Under the pieces are notes generated by a model. It did no database searches and was not told where the DNA came from. It was given only the letters and a program-made list of their open reading frames with translations. DNA of 17,501 nt. Source: Pseudomonadota bacterium (GTDB taxonomy: Bacteria; Pseudomonadota; Gammaproteobacteria; Xanthomonadales; Xanthomonadaceae). The stretch is taken from the NCBI GenBank assembly GCA_025355485.1, contig JANXZP010000078.1, forward strand, positions 1 to 17,501, in the 5' to 3' direction. This document shows positions 6,358-13,587 of this stretch, piece by piece. The stretch's first letter is position 1. Each line of letters starts with the position of its first letter. The position numbers were made by a program, and so were the translations under genes.

Positions 6358-7126
6358 TGAACGCAGGCGCTTCCTGGCGCGCAGCGTCGTCGGCGGCAGC
6401 GCGTTGCTGCTGGCGGGCTGCGACAAGCTCGCAAACACCTCGTGGTTCTCGGGGTTGCTGGGCAAGGCCGGCCCGTTCACCGATTTCGTCCAGCGCAACA
6501 TCACGCCGGCGAACGCGCTGGCGCGCGAATTCAGCGAAGCCGACATCGCGCTGAGCTTCCGCGCGAACGGTTCGATCGATCCGCAGAACGACGAATACCT
6601 CGATCTTGCCGACGACGAATTCAAGGATTGGAAACTGGAAATCCGCGGCCTGGTCGAGCGACCGTACAGCCTGACGATGGACGAGCTTCGCGCGTTGCCG
6701 TCGCGCACCCAGATCACCCGCCACGATTGCGTCGAAGGCTGGAGCTGCATCGGCAAGTGGAAAGGAACGCCCTTGGGCGCGGTGCTTGATCGCGCGGGCG
6801 TCAAGCCGCAGGCGCGCTTCGTGGTATTTCGTTGTCTCGATCGGCTCGACGAAAGCGGCGACCTCGGCGGTGGCGAACTGTATTACGAAAGCTGCCGTCT
6901 CGTTGATGCTTACCACCCGCAGACGATCCTCGCCTACGACCTCAACGACAAACCGTTGCCGGTCGCCAACGGTGCGCCACTGCGCGTGCGGCTGGAACGC
7001 AAGCTCGGTTACAAGCAGGCCAAGTATCTCGCGGCGATCGAACTCGTCGACAACTACGCACACATCGGCAGCGGCAACGGCGGCTACTGGGAAGACCTGG
7101 GTTACGACTGGTTTGGCGGCATTTAA
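6347..7126 (+). CDS. Tat-exported, lipid-anchored molybdopterin-dependent oxidoreductase (sulfite oxidase fold)
   Basis: The product is 259 residues. The N-terminus ERRRFLARS is a twin-arginine motif, followed by a hydrophobic run ending in LLAGC, so Cys25 is a lipobox Cys and Asp26 occupies +2. The mature enzyme has the sulfite-oxidase-fold Moco domain (COG2041). RHDCVEGW (125-132) carries Cys128, the expected molybdenum ligand. A C-terminal GAPLRVRLERKLGYKQAKYL segment (209-228) is typical of the cofactor-binding region. It folds with cofactor in the cytoplasm, is exported by Tat, and probably stays on the periplasmic face of the inner membrane. It is shorter than MsrP (YedY), and its partner is a b561-type cytochrome rather than MsrQ, so I do not call it MsrP. 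The substrate is unknown; sulfite or another small oxyanion or S-oxide is possible. Confidence 0.9.
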   Translation: MKANERRRFLARSVVGGSALLLAGCDKLANTSWFSGLLGKAGPFTDFVQRNITPANALAREFSEADIALSFRANGSIDPQNDEYLDLADDEFKDWKLEIRGLVERPYSLTMDELRALPSRTQITRHDCVEGWSCIGKWKGTPLGAVLDRAGVKPQARFVVFRCLDRLDESGDLGGGELYYESCRLVDAYHPQTILAYDLNDKPLPVANGAPLRVRLERKLGYKQAKYLAAIELVDNYAHIGSGNGGYWEDLGYDWFGGI

Positions 7127-7136
7127 GCCCCTTGCC

Positions 7137-7164
7137 CCTTGCGGCGACTGCAGGGAGTGCAAGG
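7137..7164. terminator. Possible weak bidirectional terminator hairpin
   Basis: CCTTGC (7137-7142) can pair with GCAAGG (7159-7164) around a 16-base loop, in the 63-base gap between two convergent genes. CCCCTTG is repeated in tandem at 7128-7134 and 7135-7141. There is no T-tract on either side, so intrinsic termination is doubtful. Confidence 0.2.
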
Positions 7165-7189
7165 CTGAGTGGGGTGGGGAGAGGGTGTG

Positions 7190-7657
7190 TCAGTCCTCCG
7201 ACGGCTTCCACAGCATCGGTGTCGACGGGATTCCCTGGATGACGCGTTCCGGGCCTTGTGCGACGAAGCCGAGTTTTTCGTAGACCGCCAAGCCATGGCG
7301 TGATGCATTCACCGTGACCGGACTCGCGCGGTGGGTGGCGAAGAACTCGCGCTGCACCGCATCCCACAGGGCGCGCGCAAGTCCACGCCGTTGCGTGTGT
7401 TCGGCGACGAACAGGTTGTAGAGGTGCGCCGGTGGCCGGATGGCGGCTATGCCGACCAATTCACCCGCATCGACAGCGACGCAGTAGACGTAATCGCCGT
7501 GCAGGCGTCCGGCGACCGATTCGGGTGTCAGGTATTCGCGCAGGTAGCGCGCGCCATCCGCGTCGCAGTCGGGGACGATCCAGCGCTCGACCAAGTCAAT
7601 GGTTAGGCGGCTGATGCCTTCGGCATCGGCTTCCGTCGCACGTCGGATCAGCGGCAT
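7190..7657 (-). CDS. GNAT family N-acetyltransferase
   Basis: The product is 155 residues, a single GNAT domain. It begins with the usual PLIRRATEADAEGI strand-helix (2-15). Motif A is seen as LYNLFVAEHTQRRGLARAL (79-97), with the acetyl-CoA pyrophosphate loop Q-R-R-G-L-A (89-94), and near the end AVYEKLGF (124-131) supplies the conserved Tyr126. The acceptor substrate cannot be told from sequence. The start at 7657 is chosen because the domain begins there and the upstream greB stop is one base away (TGA-G-ATG), which implies coupled translation. In-frame Met codons at 7672 and 7702 lie inside greB and would add residues foreign to the family. It ends convergently with the molybdoenzyme gene. 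Confidence 0.88.
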   Translation of the reverse strand: MPLIRRATEADAEGISRLTIDLVERWIVPDCDADGARYLREYLTPESVAGRLHGDYVYCVAVDAGELVGIAAIRPPAHLYNLFVAEHTQRRGLARALWDAVQREFFATHRASPVTVNASRHGLAVYEKLGFVAQGPERVIQGIPSTPMLWKPSED

Positions 7658-7658
7658 C

Positions 7659-8171
7659 TCAAGCACGGCCATCGTCCGCGTACTGTACATCGATGACTTC
7701 ATGGTGCGCGATACCTTCGGGCAAGGCGACGTCGAACGCGTCGCCGCTGCGTTTCTTCAGCGCGGCTCGCGCGAGCGGCGAATCGATGCTGATGTGGCCC
7801 AGCTTCGCGTCAGTCTCGTCGGGTCCGACGATACGATGGCGCGCGGTGTTGCCGTCGGCGTTGGCGATCGTGAGCCACGCTCCGAAAAAAATCGCGCCGG
7901 TGTCGGCGGGCAGGCCATCGGCGATCTTGAGTGCAGGCAATCGCTTGCTCAGGTAGCGCACGCGGCGGTCGATCTCGCCGAGTTGCTTCTTGCGATAGGT
8001 GTACTCGGCGTTTTCCGAACGGTCGCCCTCGGCTGCAGCGGCGGCGAGCGCGGCGACGACTTCGGGCCGCTTGCGTTTCCACAACTCGTCGAGTTCGGCG
8101 CGCAAGCGTTCGTAGCCGTCGCGGGTGATGATTGCGGTCGAATGCGGAGGGGGCGGGCGCCAGCGGGACAT
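7659..8171 (-). CDS. greB: Transcription elongation factor GreB
   Basis: The product is 170 residues, slightly longer than E. coli GreB because of a Pro-rich N-terminal extension (MSRWRPPPPH). The N-terminal coiled coil holds the signature EGDRSENAEYTYRKKQL (48-64). Asp50 and Glu53 correspond to the acidic tip residues that act in the RNA polymerase secondary channel, stimulating cleavage of backtracked RNA. The IDRRVRYLSKRL heptad, with its basic patch, marks GreB rather than GreA. The C-terminal FKBP-like domain has FFGAWLTI, HRIVGPDE and ISIDSPLARALL-like segments. The gene is monocistronic with, or leads, the GNAT gene. No clear ribosome site precedes the ATG at 8171, but no other in-frame start fits. 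Confidence 0.95.
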   Translation of the reverse strand: MSRWRPPPPHSTAIITRDGYERLRAELDELWKRKRPEVVAALAAAAAEGDRSENAEYTYRKKQLGEIDRRVRYLSKRLPALKIADGLPADTGAIFFGAWLTIANADGNTARHRIVGPDETDAKLGHISIDSPLARAALKKRSGDAFDVALPEGIAHHEVIDVQYADDGRA

Positions 8172-8291
8172 GCCGACATGATACGAGGTGGCTGGAAGCT
8201 TGCGCTGCCTGTGCGATTATTGAGCTGCTCATTTGACAGTCCGCACATGGATGTGGGGGTTTTCGTGCAGGAAGCACATCAAGCTTGCATT

Positions 8292-8297
8292 AGGAGA
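8292..8297 (+). promoter_or_regulatory. Ribosome binding site for lemA
   Basis: AGGAGA lies 5 bases before the ATG at 8303, in the 131-base gap between divergent greB and lemA. A perfect TTGACA at 8233-8238 lies in the same gap, but no -10 box follows at a usable distance. Confidence 0.7.
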
Positions 8298-8302
8298 ATT
8301 CG

Positions 8303-8854
8303 ATGCTGTATCTGTTCGTGGGTTTGCTTGCCGTGCTGGTCGCATGGGCGATCCTGACGTTCAACCGGCTGGTGCGGCTGCGCAACCAGTCGCGCACCGC
8401 ATGGGCCGATATCGACGTGCAACTCACGCGCCGCCACGACCTGGTGCCGATGCTAGTCGAATCGGTGAAGGCGTACGCAGGCCACGAGAAGGCGCTGCTG
8501 GAAAACGTCGCTTCGCTGCGCGCACAGGCGATGACGCTGAAAAGCCCGCAGCAATTGGGGCAGGTCGAATCGGCGCTAGAACAGGGACTGGGCCGAATAA
8601 TGATGTTGCAGGAAGCCTATCCGGACCTGAAGGCGAACCAGAATTTCGCACAGTTGCAGGCGAGCCTAGTCGAGGTCGAGGATCACCTGCAATACGCGCG
8701 GCGCTTCTACAACGGTGCGGTGCGCGATCTGAACGATGGTATCCAGCGATTTCCTGCATCGCTCGTCGCGAACATGTTCGGTTTCACCGCTGCCGAATTC
8801 TTCCACGCCGGCGACAATGCACGGGTCGCGCCGAAAGTGGAGGGAATCGCATGA
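8303..8854 (+). CDS. lemA: LemA family membrane-anchored protein
   Basis: The product is 183 residues, the normal length. An N-terminal membrane helix (2-20) is followed by a helical, mostly coiled domain. Family hallmarks are AWADIDVQLTRRHDLVPMLVE (33-53), HEKALLE (61-67), LQEAYPDLKAN (102-112), RRFYN (133-137) and the closing FPASLVANMFGF (150-161). LemA proteins are anchored in the inner membrane, with the helical bundle most likely outside the cytoplasm. Their biochemical function is unsettled; links to envelope stress and protein quality control have been proposed. The TGA stop overlaps the ATG of the DUF2207 gene by four bases, a pairing seen in many bacteria that suggests a shared complex. 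Confidence 0.93.
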   Translation: MLYLFVGLLAVLVAWAILTFNRLVRLRNQSRTAWADIDVQLTRRHDLVPMLVESVKAYAGHEKALLENVASLRAQAMTLKSPQQLGQVESALEQGLGRIMMLQEAYPDLKANQNFAQLQASLVEVEDHLQYARRFYNGAVRDLNDGIQRFPASLVANMFGFTAAEFFHAGDNARVAPKVEGIA

Positions 8855-10599
8855 TCCATCGCTTGTGGTCCGGCATCGCGCTGGTCGCGTTGCTGATGTG
8901 CTTCACCGCGCCCGGCGCGCGCGCGGACGAGCGCATCCTCGATTTCCACAGCGAGATCGTGGTCGCCGCCGATGGCGGCCTCGACGTGACCGAAACCATC
9001 CAGGTGCGCGCCGAGGGCGACGCGATCCGGCACGGCATCTTTCGCGAGTTCCCGACGCGCTATCCGGATCAACTCGGCAACAACGTGGTCGTCGATTTCA
9101 GGCTGCTCGACACGCGGCGCGACGGCAATGCCGAGCCCGCGCGCGTGGAATCCAAGGGCAACGGCGTGCGGATCTACCTCGGCGATGCGAACACGGTCGT
9201 CGAACCGGGCATCCATGCGTACGTGCTGCACTACCGCGCGAACCGCCAGATGGGTTTCTTCGCCGACCATGACGAGTTGTACTGGAACGCCACCGGCAAC
9301 GACTGGAGCTTCCCGATCGACCACGCGAACGTGCACGTGCAATTGCCGGCGCCGGTCGCCGGGGCACAACTGCGCGCGCTGGCCTACACCGGTCCGCAGG
9401 GCGCGCGCGGCACGGACTGGCAGGCGAAGACCGATGGCCCGGGCGAGGCGGGTTATTCCAGCACCGCCATACTTCCGCCGCACACCGGCATGACCATCGT
9501 GCTGATGTTTCCCAAGGGCATCGTCGCCGAGCCATCGACGTGGCAACGCCTGCGTTGGCTGCTCTCGGACAACTCGGCGCTGCTGATCGGCTTGCTTGGC
9601 ATGGCCTTGTTGTGGATTTACTACATGTGGGTCTGGCGCAGCGTGGGTCGCGATCCGACGCCCGGTGTGATCATCGCGCAGTACGATCCGCCGAAGGATT
9701 TTTCGCCGGCGGCGCTGCGCTACATCAGTCGCATGGGCTACGACAACCGCTGCTTTTCCGCCGACCTGGTAGCGATGGCGATCGGTGGATTCCTGACCAT
9801 CCAGCACGAGCAGGCGTCGTCGGATACCTGGTCGCTGGCGCGGCCGTCGAATGTGACGACCGAGCCTTCGGATCCCGCGCAACGCGCGCTCGGACTCGGA
9901 CTGCTGCCTAACCCCGGCGACCAGATCGAGTTGAAGGACACCAACGCGGAAACGATCCAGGCAGCGCGCACCGCGCACGCGGCGGGCCTCAAGAGCCGGC
10001 TCGAGCAACGATACTTCGTCACCAACAGCGGTACCCTGCTGCCGGGGTTCGCGCTGACAGCGATCACGGGGCTCGCGATGTTCGTGTTCGGCGCGCGCGG
10101 CGGCTTGCCGCTGGGAATCGCGCTGCTGGTGATGATGGTCGCGACGAATGTGCTGTTCGTCTGCCTAATGAAGGCGCAGACCGCGAGCGGCCGCAAGCTG
10201 CTCGATCAAGCCGACGGTTTGAAGCTGTACATGGGCGTGGCCGATCGCGACGAGTTGCATGCGTTGAAATTGCCCGACGGCGCGCAGCCCCGACTCGATG
10301 CGGATCGCTACCAGTCGTTGTTGCCGTATGCGCTGGCGCTCGGGGTCGAGGAAGCGTGGACGCACAAGTTCACCCTGGCCGTCGGCGCAGCAGCGGCCGC
10401 GCAAGCCGCGAATTCGGTCGGCTGGTACAGCGGAACCGGCGGCATGCCGATGAACTTCTCCGACATGAGCCATTCGATCGGCAGCAGCCTCAGCAGCGCG
10501 ATCGCGTCGTCGTCCACGCCACCGGGCAGCAGTTCGGGCGGAGGCGGCGGCGGATCGTCGGGCGGTGGAGGTGGTGGCGGCGGCGGAGGCGGGTGGTAA
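8851..10599 (+). CDS. DUF2207 domain membrane protein with Gly-rich C-terminus
   Basis: The product is 582 residues. A signal peptide (1-25, ending ARA-DE) is followed by the exported DUF2207 domain, visible as ERILDFHSEIVVAADG, a VTETIQVRAEG strand, HGIFREFPTRY (61-71) and ELYWNATGNDWSFPI (142-156). A membrane helix at about 240-263 leads to a cytosolic part with PGVIIAQYDPP (271-281) and a DLVAMAIGGFLTI helix. A pair of helices lies at about 397-440. The tail (about 545-582) is Ser/Gly-rich and ends in runs of Gly before a terminal Trp, as in many DUF2207 proteins; this tail may mediate membrane or partner contacts. Function is unknown; the constant pairing with LemA, seen here as an ATGA overlap, is the main clue. 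The frame is open upstream to 8233, but those residues overlap lemA and are not part of it. Confidence 0.93.
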   Translation: MIHRLWSGIALVALLMCFTAPGARADERILDFHSEIVVAADGGLDVTETIQVRAEGDAIRHGIFREFPTRYPDQLGNNVVVDFRLLDTRRDGNAEPARVESKGNGVRIYLGDANTVVEPGIHAYVLHYRANRQMGFFADHDELYWNATGNDWSFPIDHANVHVQLPAPVAGAQLRALAYTGPQGARGTDWQAKTDGPGEAGYSSTAILPPHTGMTIVLMFPKGIVAEPSTWQRLRWLLSDNSALLIGLLGMALLWIYYMWVWRSVGRDPTPGVIIAQYDPPKDFSPAALRYISRMGYDNRCFSADLVAMAIGGFLTIQHEQASSDTWSLARPSNVTTEPSDPAQRALGLGLLPNPGDQIELKDTNAETIQAARTAHAAGLKSRLEQRYFVTNSGTLLPGFALTAITGLAMFVFGARGGLPLGIALLVMMVATNVLFVCLMKAQTASGRKLLDQADGLKLYMGVADRDELHALKLPDGAQPRLDADRYQSLLPYALALGVEEAWTHKFTLAVGAAAAAQAANSVGWYSGTGGMPMNFSDMSHSIGSSLSSAIASSSTPPGSSSGGGGGGSSGGGGGGGGGGGW

Positions 10600-10656
10600 C
10601 AGCGCACCCGACCGAGCGCGTCTGGATCGCGCAACGACGCATCGTCCAGTGCATCC

Positions 10657-11943
10657 TCAAGGCGCGGAAGACGACGCACCGCCGTATAGCTGGCCGGACA
10701 ACCGGTCGAGCGTGGCGAGTTGCTGCAGCAGTTCGGGGTGCGTCGGGTGATCGGCGAAATTCGCGCTCGCCGCCCGCAGCACGGCGCGCGCACCGGCCAC
10801 GTCGCCACCGCGATCGAGCAGCAGGCGTGCGGCGGTCAGCGCATGCGCAGGACCGTCGGGATCGCGCGGATAGCGCTCGGCGAAATCCCGCAGCAGCGCG
10901 AGTTCGAGATCGAGCTGGCCGAGGCGTTCTGCGACGCGCGCGAGTTGTTCGGTCTGGTCGGCCGATGGCGGCCGGAACTGCGGATCGCGCGCCAGTGATT
11001 CGCGCAACAGCGTCAATGCCTCGCGTTCCGAACCGGCTACCAGCAGCGCGCCCAGCCGCTCTTGCGCATGCGCGTTCAATTCCGCATGATGGTTGAGCCG
11101 CGTCAGCAGTTCGCGATAGCGCGCGTGCATCGCCGGCGTCGTGTGCGGTTCGCTGCTCAGCGACAGGTGCAGGAGTTGTGCAGCGCCGGCGATGTCGCTC
11201 GCTTCCTCCAGTCGATTGACGCGATCGAGCAGCGGCGCGTGGCGGTCTTCCGGCAACAGCGGCGATTCGGGAATCGGGACGAAATCGAATTCCTTGCGGT
11301 ACGCGTACACCAGCCTGCCGAGGATGTGGAAATACATCACCAACAGGTAGAACCACACGAAGCCCGCGAACACCTGGCCGATGGCGGCGGGTAGCCAGTC
11401 GTAGATCCATGCGGTCAGGACGTGCTGCACGCCGCCCAGCGCCAGTGTCGCCAGCACCAACAGTGCGTAGGCCATGCCGAGTCGCGCGACGACGCGCAGC
11501 AGCCGTGCCGGATTGAACGCGGCGGCGAGATTGCGGCTCATCGCAGCGGTCAGCGTCATCACCGGTTGCAGGCAGGCGATGACTGCATAACCGAGCCAAC
11601 CCGATCCTGCTGCTTCGACGCGATAGTTCAACCATGCCTGCACGACAAGGAACAGAGCCTGCAGGATCAGCAACGACCAGCCGATGCTGTCGGGCTCTGC
11701 CACGAAGTCCGGTGCATGCAGCGATCCGTTCGCGCTGCGTTCGAGCACTTCGATCGCATACCGGCAGGCCGCGGCCCAGACCACCAGCAGGACCACGATC
11801 CCGACGAACGGCGCGATCGTCAGCAGCAGCGACAGTGACAGTGCGACCAGCGTGGTCAGCGACGCGGATTGCGCGGGATAACGCAGGATCGCCACGATCT
11901 CGCGCCGCAGGATCGAGGCCGTAAGCGGGGCGCTGGTGTTCAT
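10657..11943 (-). CDS. Uncharacterised membrane protein with C-terminal TPR-like helical repeats
   Basis: I do not recognise a named family with certainty. The product is 428 residues. The N-terminal half has five or six membrane helices (about 29-58, which may be two, then 90-106, 115-136, 153-172 and 187-208). The motif RYAIEVLERSANGSLHAPDF (61-80) resembles DUF4013-type proteins. The C-terminal half (about 235-420) is soluble and helical, with TPR-like pairs such as DRVNRLEEASDIAGAAQLLHL, ALLVAGSEREALTLLRESL and LLLDRGGDVAGARAVL, so it may act as a cytosolic docking platform. The start at 11943 is 19 bases after the end of the HerA-like ATPase gene, suggesting an operon. It converges on the DUF2207 gene with a 57-base gap in which I see no strong hairpin. 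Topology and repeats are read by eye. Confidence 0.7.
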   Translation of the reverse strand: MNTSAPLTASILRREIVAILRYPAQSASLTTLVALSLSLLLTIAPFVGIVVLLVVWAAACRYAIEVLERSANGSLHAPDFVAEPDSIGWSLLILQALFLVVQAWLNYRVEAAGSGWLGYAVIACLQPVMTLTAAMSRNLAAAFNPARLLRVVARLGMAYALLVLATLALGGVQHVLTAWIYDWLPAAIGQVFAGFVWFYLLVMYFHILGRLVYAYRKEFDFVPIPESPLLPEDRHAPLLDRVNRLEEASDIAGAAQLLHLSLSSEPHTTPAMHARYRELLTRLNHHAELNAHAQERLGALLVAGSEREALTLLRESLARDPQFRPPSADQTEQLARVAERLGQLDLELALLRDFAERYPRDPDGPAHALTAARLLLDRGGDVAGARAVLRAASANFADHPTHPELLQQLATLDRLSGQLYGGASSSAP

Positions 11944-11962
11944 CGCAGTTTTCTCGCGCGGG

Positions 11963-13459
11963 TCAGCGACGACCGCCCATGATGCCGCCGAGCACGCCGC
12001 GCAAAATCTGCCCCCCGACCTGGCTGCCCATCGTGCGTACGGTTTGCTTGGCCATCGTCTCGACCATGCCTTGCCGGCGGTTGGTGCCGAACATCCAGTC
12101 CTTGACGGTTTGCCCGAAGCCGCCGCCGGCTGCTGGCGCCGGCGCAGCGGTTTGCGCTCCGCCAGTTGCAGGCGCAGCGGCCGCTGCGGCGTGGCGTGCC
12201 ACGAGCATCTCGGCCGCGGATTCGCGATTGATCGCGGTGTCGTACTTGCCGCCGACCGGACTGCGCGAACGCACCGTCGCGCGTTCGGCGTTGGTGATCG
12301 CGCCCATCCGGCAATGCGGCGCGCAGATCAGCGCGCGCTCGACCGGCATCGGAACGCCTTTGTCCAGCAGCATTGAGGCGAGTGCTTCGCCGATGCCGAG
12401 TTGCGAGATGACCGTGGCGACATTGAATTTCGGGTTCGCGACGAAGGTCTGCGCGGCTGTATTCACAGCCTTCTGGTCGCGCGGCGTGAACGCGCGCAGC
12501 GCGAATTGCAGGCGGTTGCCGAGCTGGCCAAGGATGTCCTCGGGCACGTCGTCGGGGAATTGCGAACAGAAATACACGCCGACGCCTTTCGAACGGATCA
12601 GCCGCACGACCTGCTCGACGCGCTTTTGCAACGCGGGCGTGGCATCGTCGAACAACAGATGCGCTTCGTCGAAGAAGAACACCAGCTTGGGCTGGTCGAG
12701 GTCGCCAACTTCGGGCAGTTTCTCGAACAGTTCCGACAGCATCCACAACAGGAAGGTCGAATACAGTTTCGGTTGCAACACGAGCTTATCGGCGGCGAGG
12801 ATGTTAATGATGCCGCGGCCACTCATGTCCTGGCGCATGAAATCGGCGAGATCCAGGGCCGGCTCGCCGAAGAACTGGTCGCCGCCTTGTTGCTCAATCT
12901 GCAACAGGCCACGCTGGATCGCGCCGATCGATGCGGTGCTGATCAATCCGTATTTCGTCGAAACGTCCTGGCGCGTTGCGCCGCATTCGTTGAGCAATGC
13001 GCGCAGATCGGCGAGGTCAAGCAGCAGCAGGCCGTTGTCGTCGGCCATCTTGAACACGACCTCAAGCACGCCTTCCTGCGTGTCGTTCAGGTCGAGGATG
13101 CGCGCGAGCAATGTCGGCCCCATTTCGCTGATCGTGGTGCGCACCGGATGTCCGGAGGTTCCGAAAATATCCCAGAACACCACCGGGTTGGCTTCTGCGC
13201 GCCAGTCGGTGACGCCGATCTGCGCGTTGCGCTGGTTGATCCCGTCATTTGCGACGCCAGCCATCGCGAGGCCGGCGACATCGCCTTTCACGTCCGCCAT
13301 GAACACCGGCACGCCGAGCCGCGAGAAACCTTCGGCCATCACCAGCAGCGACACCGTCTTGCCGGTGCCGGTCGCGCCGGCCACGAGGCCGTGGCGATTG
13401 CCGTAGCGCGGCAGCAGGAACACTTGCTGGTCGCCCTTGCCGATCAGGATGTCGTTCAT
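11963..13459 (-). CDS. HerA-like ATPase of the DUF853/YjgR family
   Basis: The product is 498 residues, full length for the YjgR/DUF853 family. Walker A is GATGTGKT (28-35). Walker B is the hydrophobic run ending in FFFDEAH (261-267, Asp264 and Glu265). A downstream SQ (299-300) lies at the position of the sensor residue. Other family landmarks are MADVKGDVAGLA (54-65), VVFWDIFG (93-100), GRGIINILAADKL and NRLQFALRAFTPRDQKAV. The tail (about 420-498) is Ala/Pro/Gly-rich, ending with a Gly-rich segment and GRR. It belongs to the FtsK-HerA class of P-loop ATPases, usually hexameric pumps, but the job of this branch is unknown. The start at 13459 is set by GGAG at 13469-13466; a Met four codons earlier lacks a ribosome site. 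It is divergent from the lytic transglycosylase gene. Confidence 0.92.
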   Translation of the reverse strand: MNDILIGKGDQQVFLLPRYGNRHGLVAGATGTGKTVSLLVMAEGFSRLGVPVFMADVKGDVAGLAMAGVANDGINQRNAQIGVTDWRAEANPVVFWDIFGTSGHPVRTTISEMGPTLLARILDLNDTQEGVLEVVFKMADDNGLLLLDLADLRALLNECGATRQDVSTKYGLISTASIGAIQRGLLQIEQQGGDQFFGEPALDLADFMRQDMSGRGIINILAADKLVLQPKLYSTFLLWMLSELFEKLPEVGDLDQPKLVFFFDEAHLLFDDATPALQKRVEQVVRLIRSKGVGVYFCSQFPDDVPEDILGQLGNRLQFALRAFTPRDQKAVNTAAQTFVANPKFNVATVISQLGIGEALASMLLDKGVPMPVERALICAPHCRMGAITNAERATVRSRSPVGGKYDTAINRESAAEMLVARHAAAAAAPATGGAQTAAPAPAAGGGFGQTVKDWMFGTNRRQGMVETMAKQTVRTMGSQVGGQILRGVLGGIMGGRR

Positions 13460-13465
13460 GCACGG

Positions 13466-13469
13466 CTCC
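13466..13469 (-). promoter_or_regulatory. Ribosome binding site deciding the start of the HerA-like gene
   Basis: GGAG on the minus strand lies 6 bases before the ATG at 13459. This favours it over the in-frame ATG at 13471. The 128-base divergent gap 13460-13587 also holds an AT-rich patch around 13495-13502 that could carry -10 elements for either side, without a clear -35. Confidence 0.6.
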
Positions 13470-13577
13470 ATTTTTCGTGAATGACTAGTCTCGCATTATT
13501 GATGAACGCACACAGGCTTGCCCCTGGCGGTCCCGCTGGTTAGGCTGCGGTGTCCCCTGCGCATTGCGCTTCATCAA

Positions 13578-13581
13578 AGGA
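13578..13581 (+). promoter_or_regulatory. Ribosome binding site deciding the start of the mltD-like gene
   Basis: AGGA (within AAAGGAA, 13576-13582) lies 6 bases before the ATG at 13588. It selects the start that opens the lipoprotein signal, rather than an in-frame ATG at 13564. Confidence 0.65.
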
Positions 13582-13587
13582 ATTCCG

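Noticed and set aside
5419..6804. Open frame on the minus strand opposite the cytochrome b and molybdoenzyme genes
   Set aside because: Both sense-strand proteins have complete motifs and good ribosome sites; the antisense peptide has none.
8233..8238. Perfect TTGACA upstream of lemA
   Set aside because: Bases 15-19 downstream are a G-run followed by TTTTCG, with no -10 resemblance. Probably chance.
8204..8289. AAGCTTGC occurring twice in the greB-lemA gap
   Set aside because: Only two short copies about 80 bases apart, with no flanking similarity; not a convincing repeat or operator.
8233..8850. Upstream extension of the DUF2207 frame
   Set aside because: It overlaps lemA in another frame and precedes an obvious signal peptide that starts at 8851; the ATGA overlap sets the true start.
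11963..13459. HerA-like ATPase as an anti-phage defence module (HerA with SIR2, NurA or DUF4297)
   Set aside because: The protein is of the stand-alone DUF853/YjgR type. No nuclease or SIR2 gene is beside it, and the neighbours are housekeeping genes.
11979..13480. Two long plus-strand frames opposite the HerA-like gene
   Set aside because: They are shadows of the Walker-motif ATPase, with no ribosome site and no domain.
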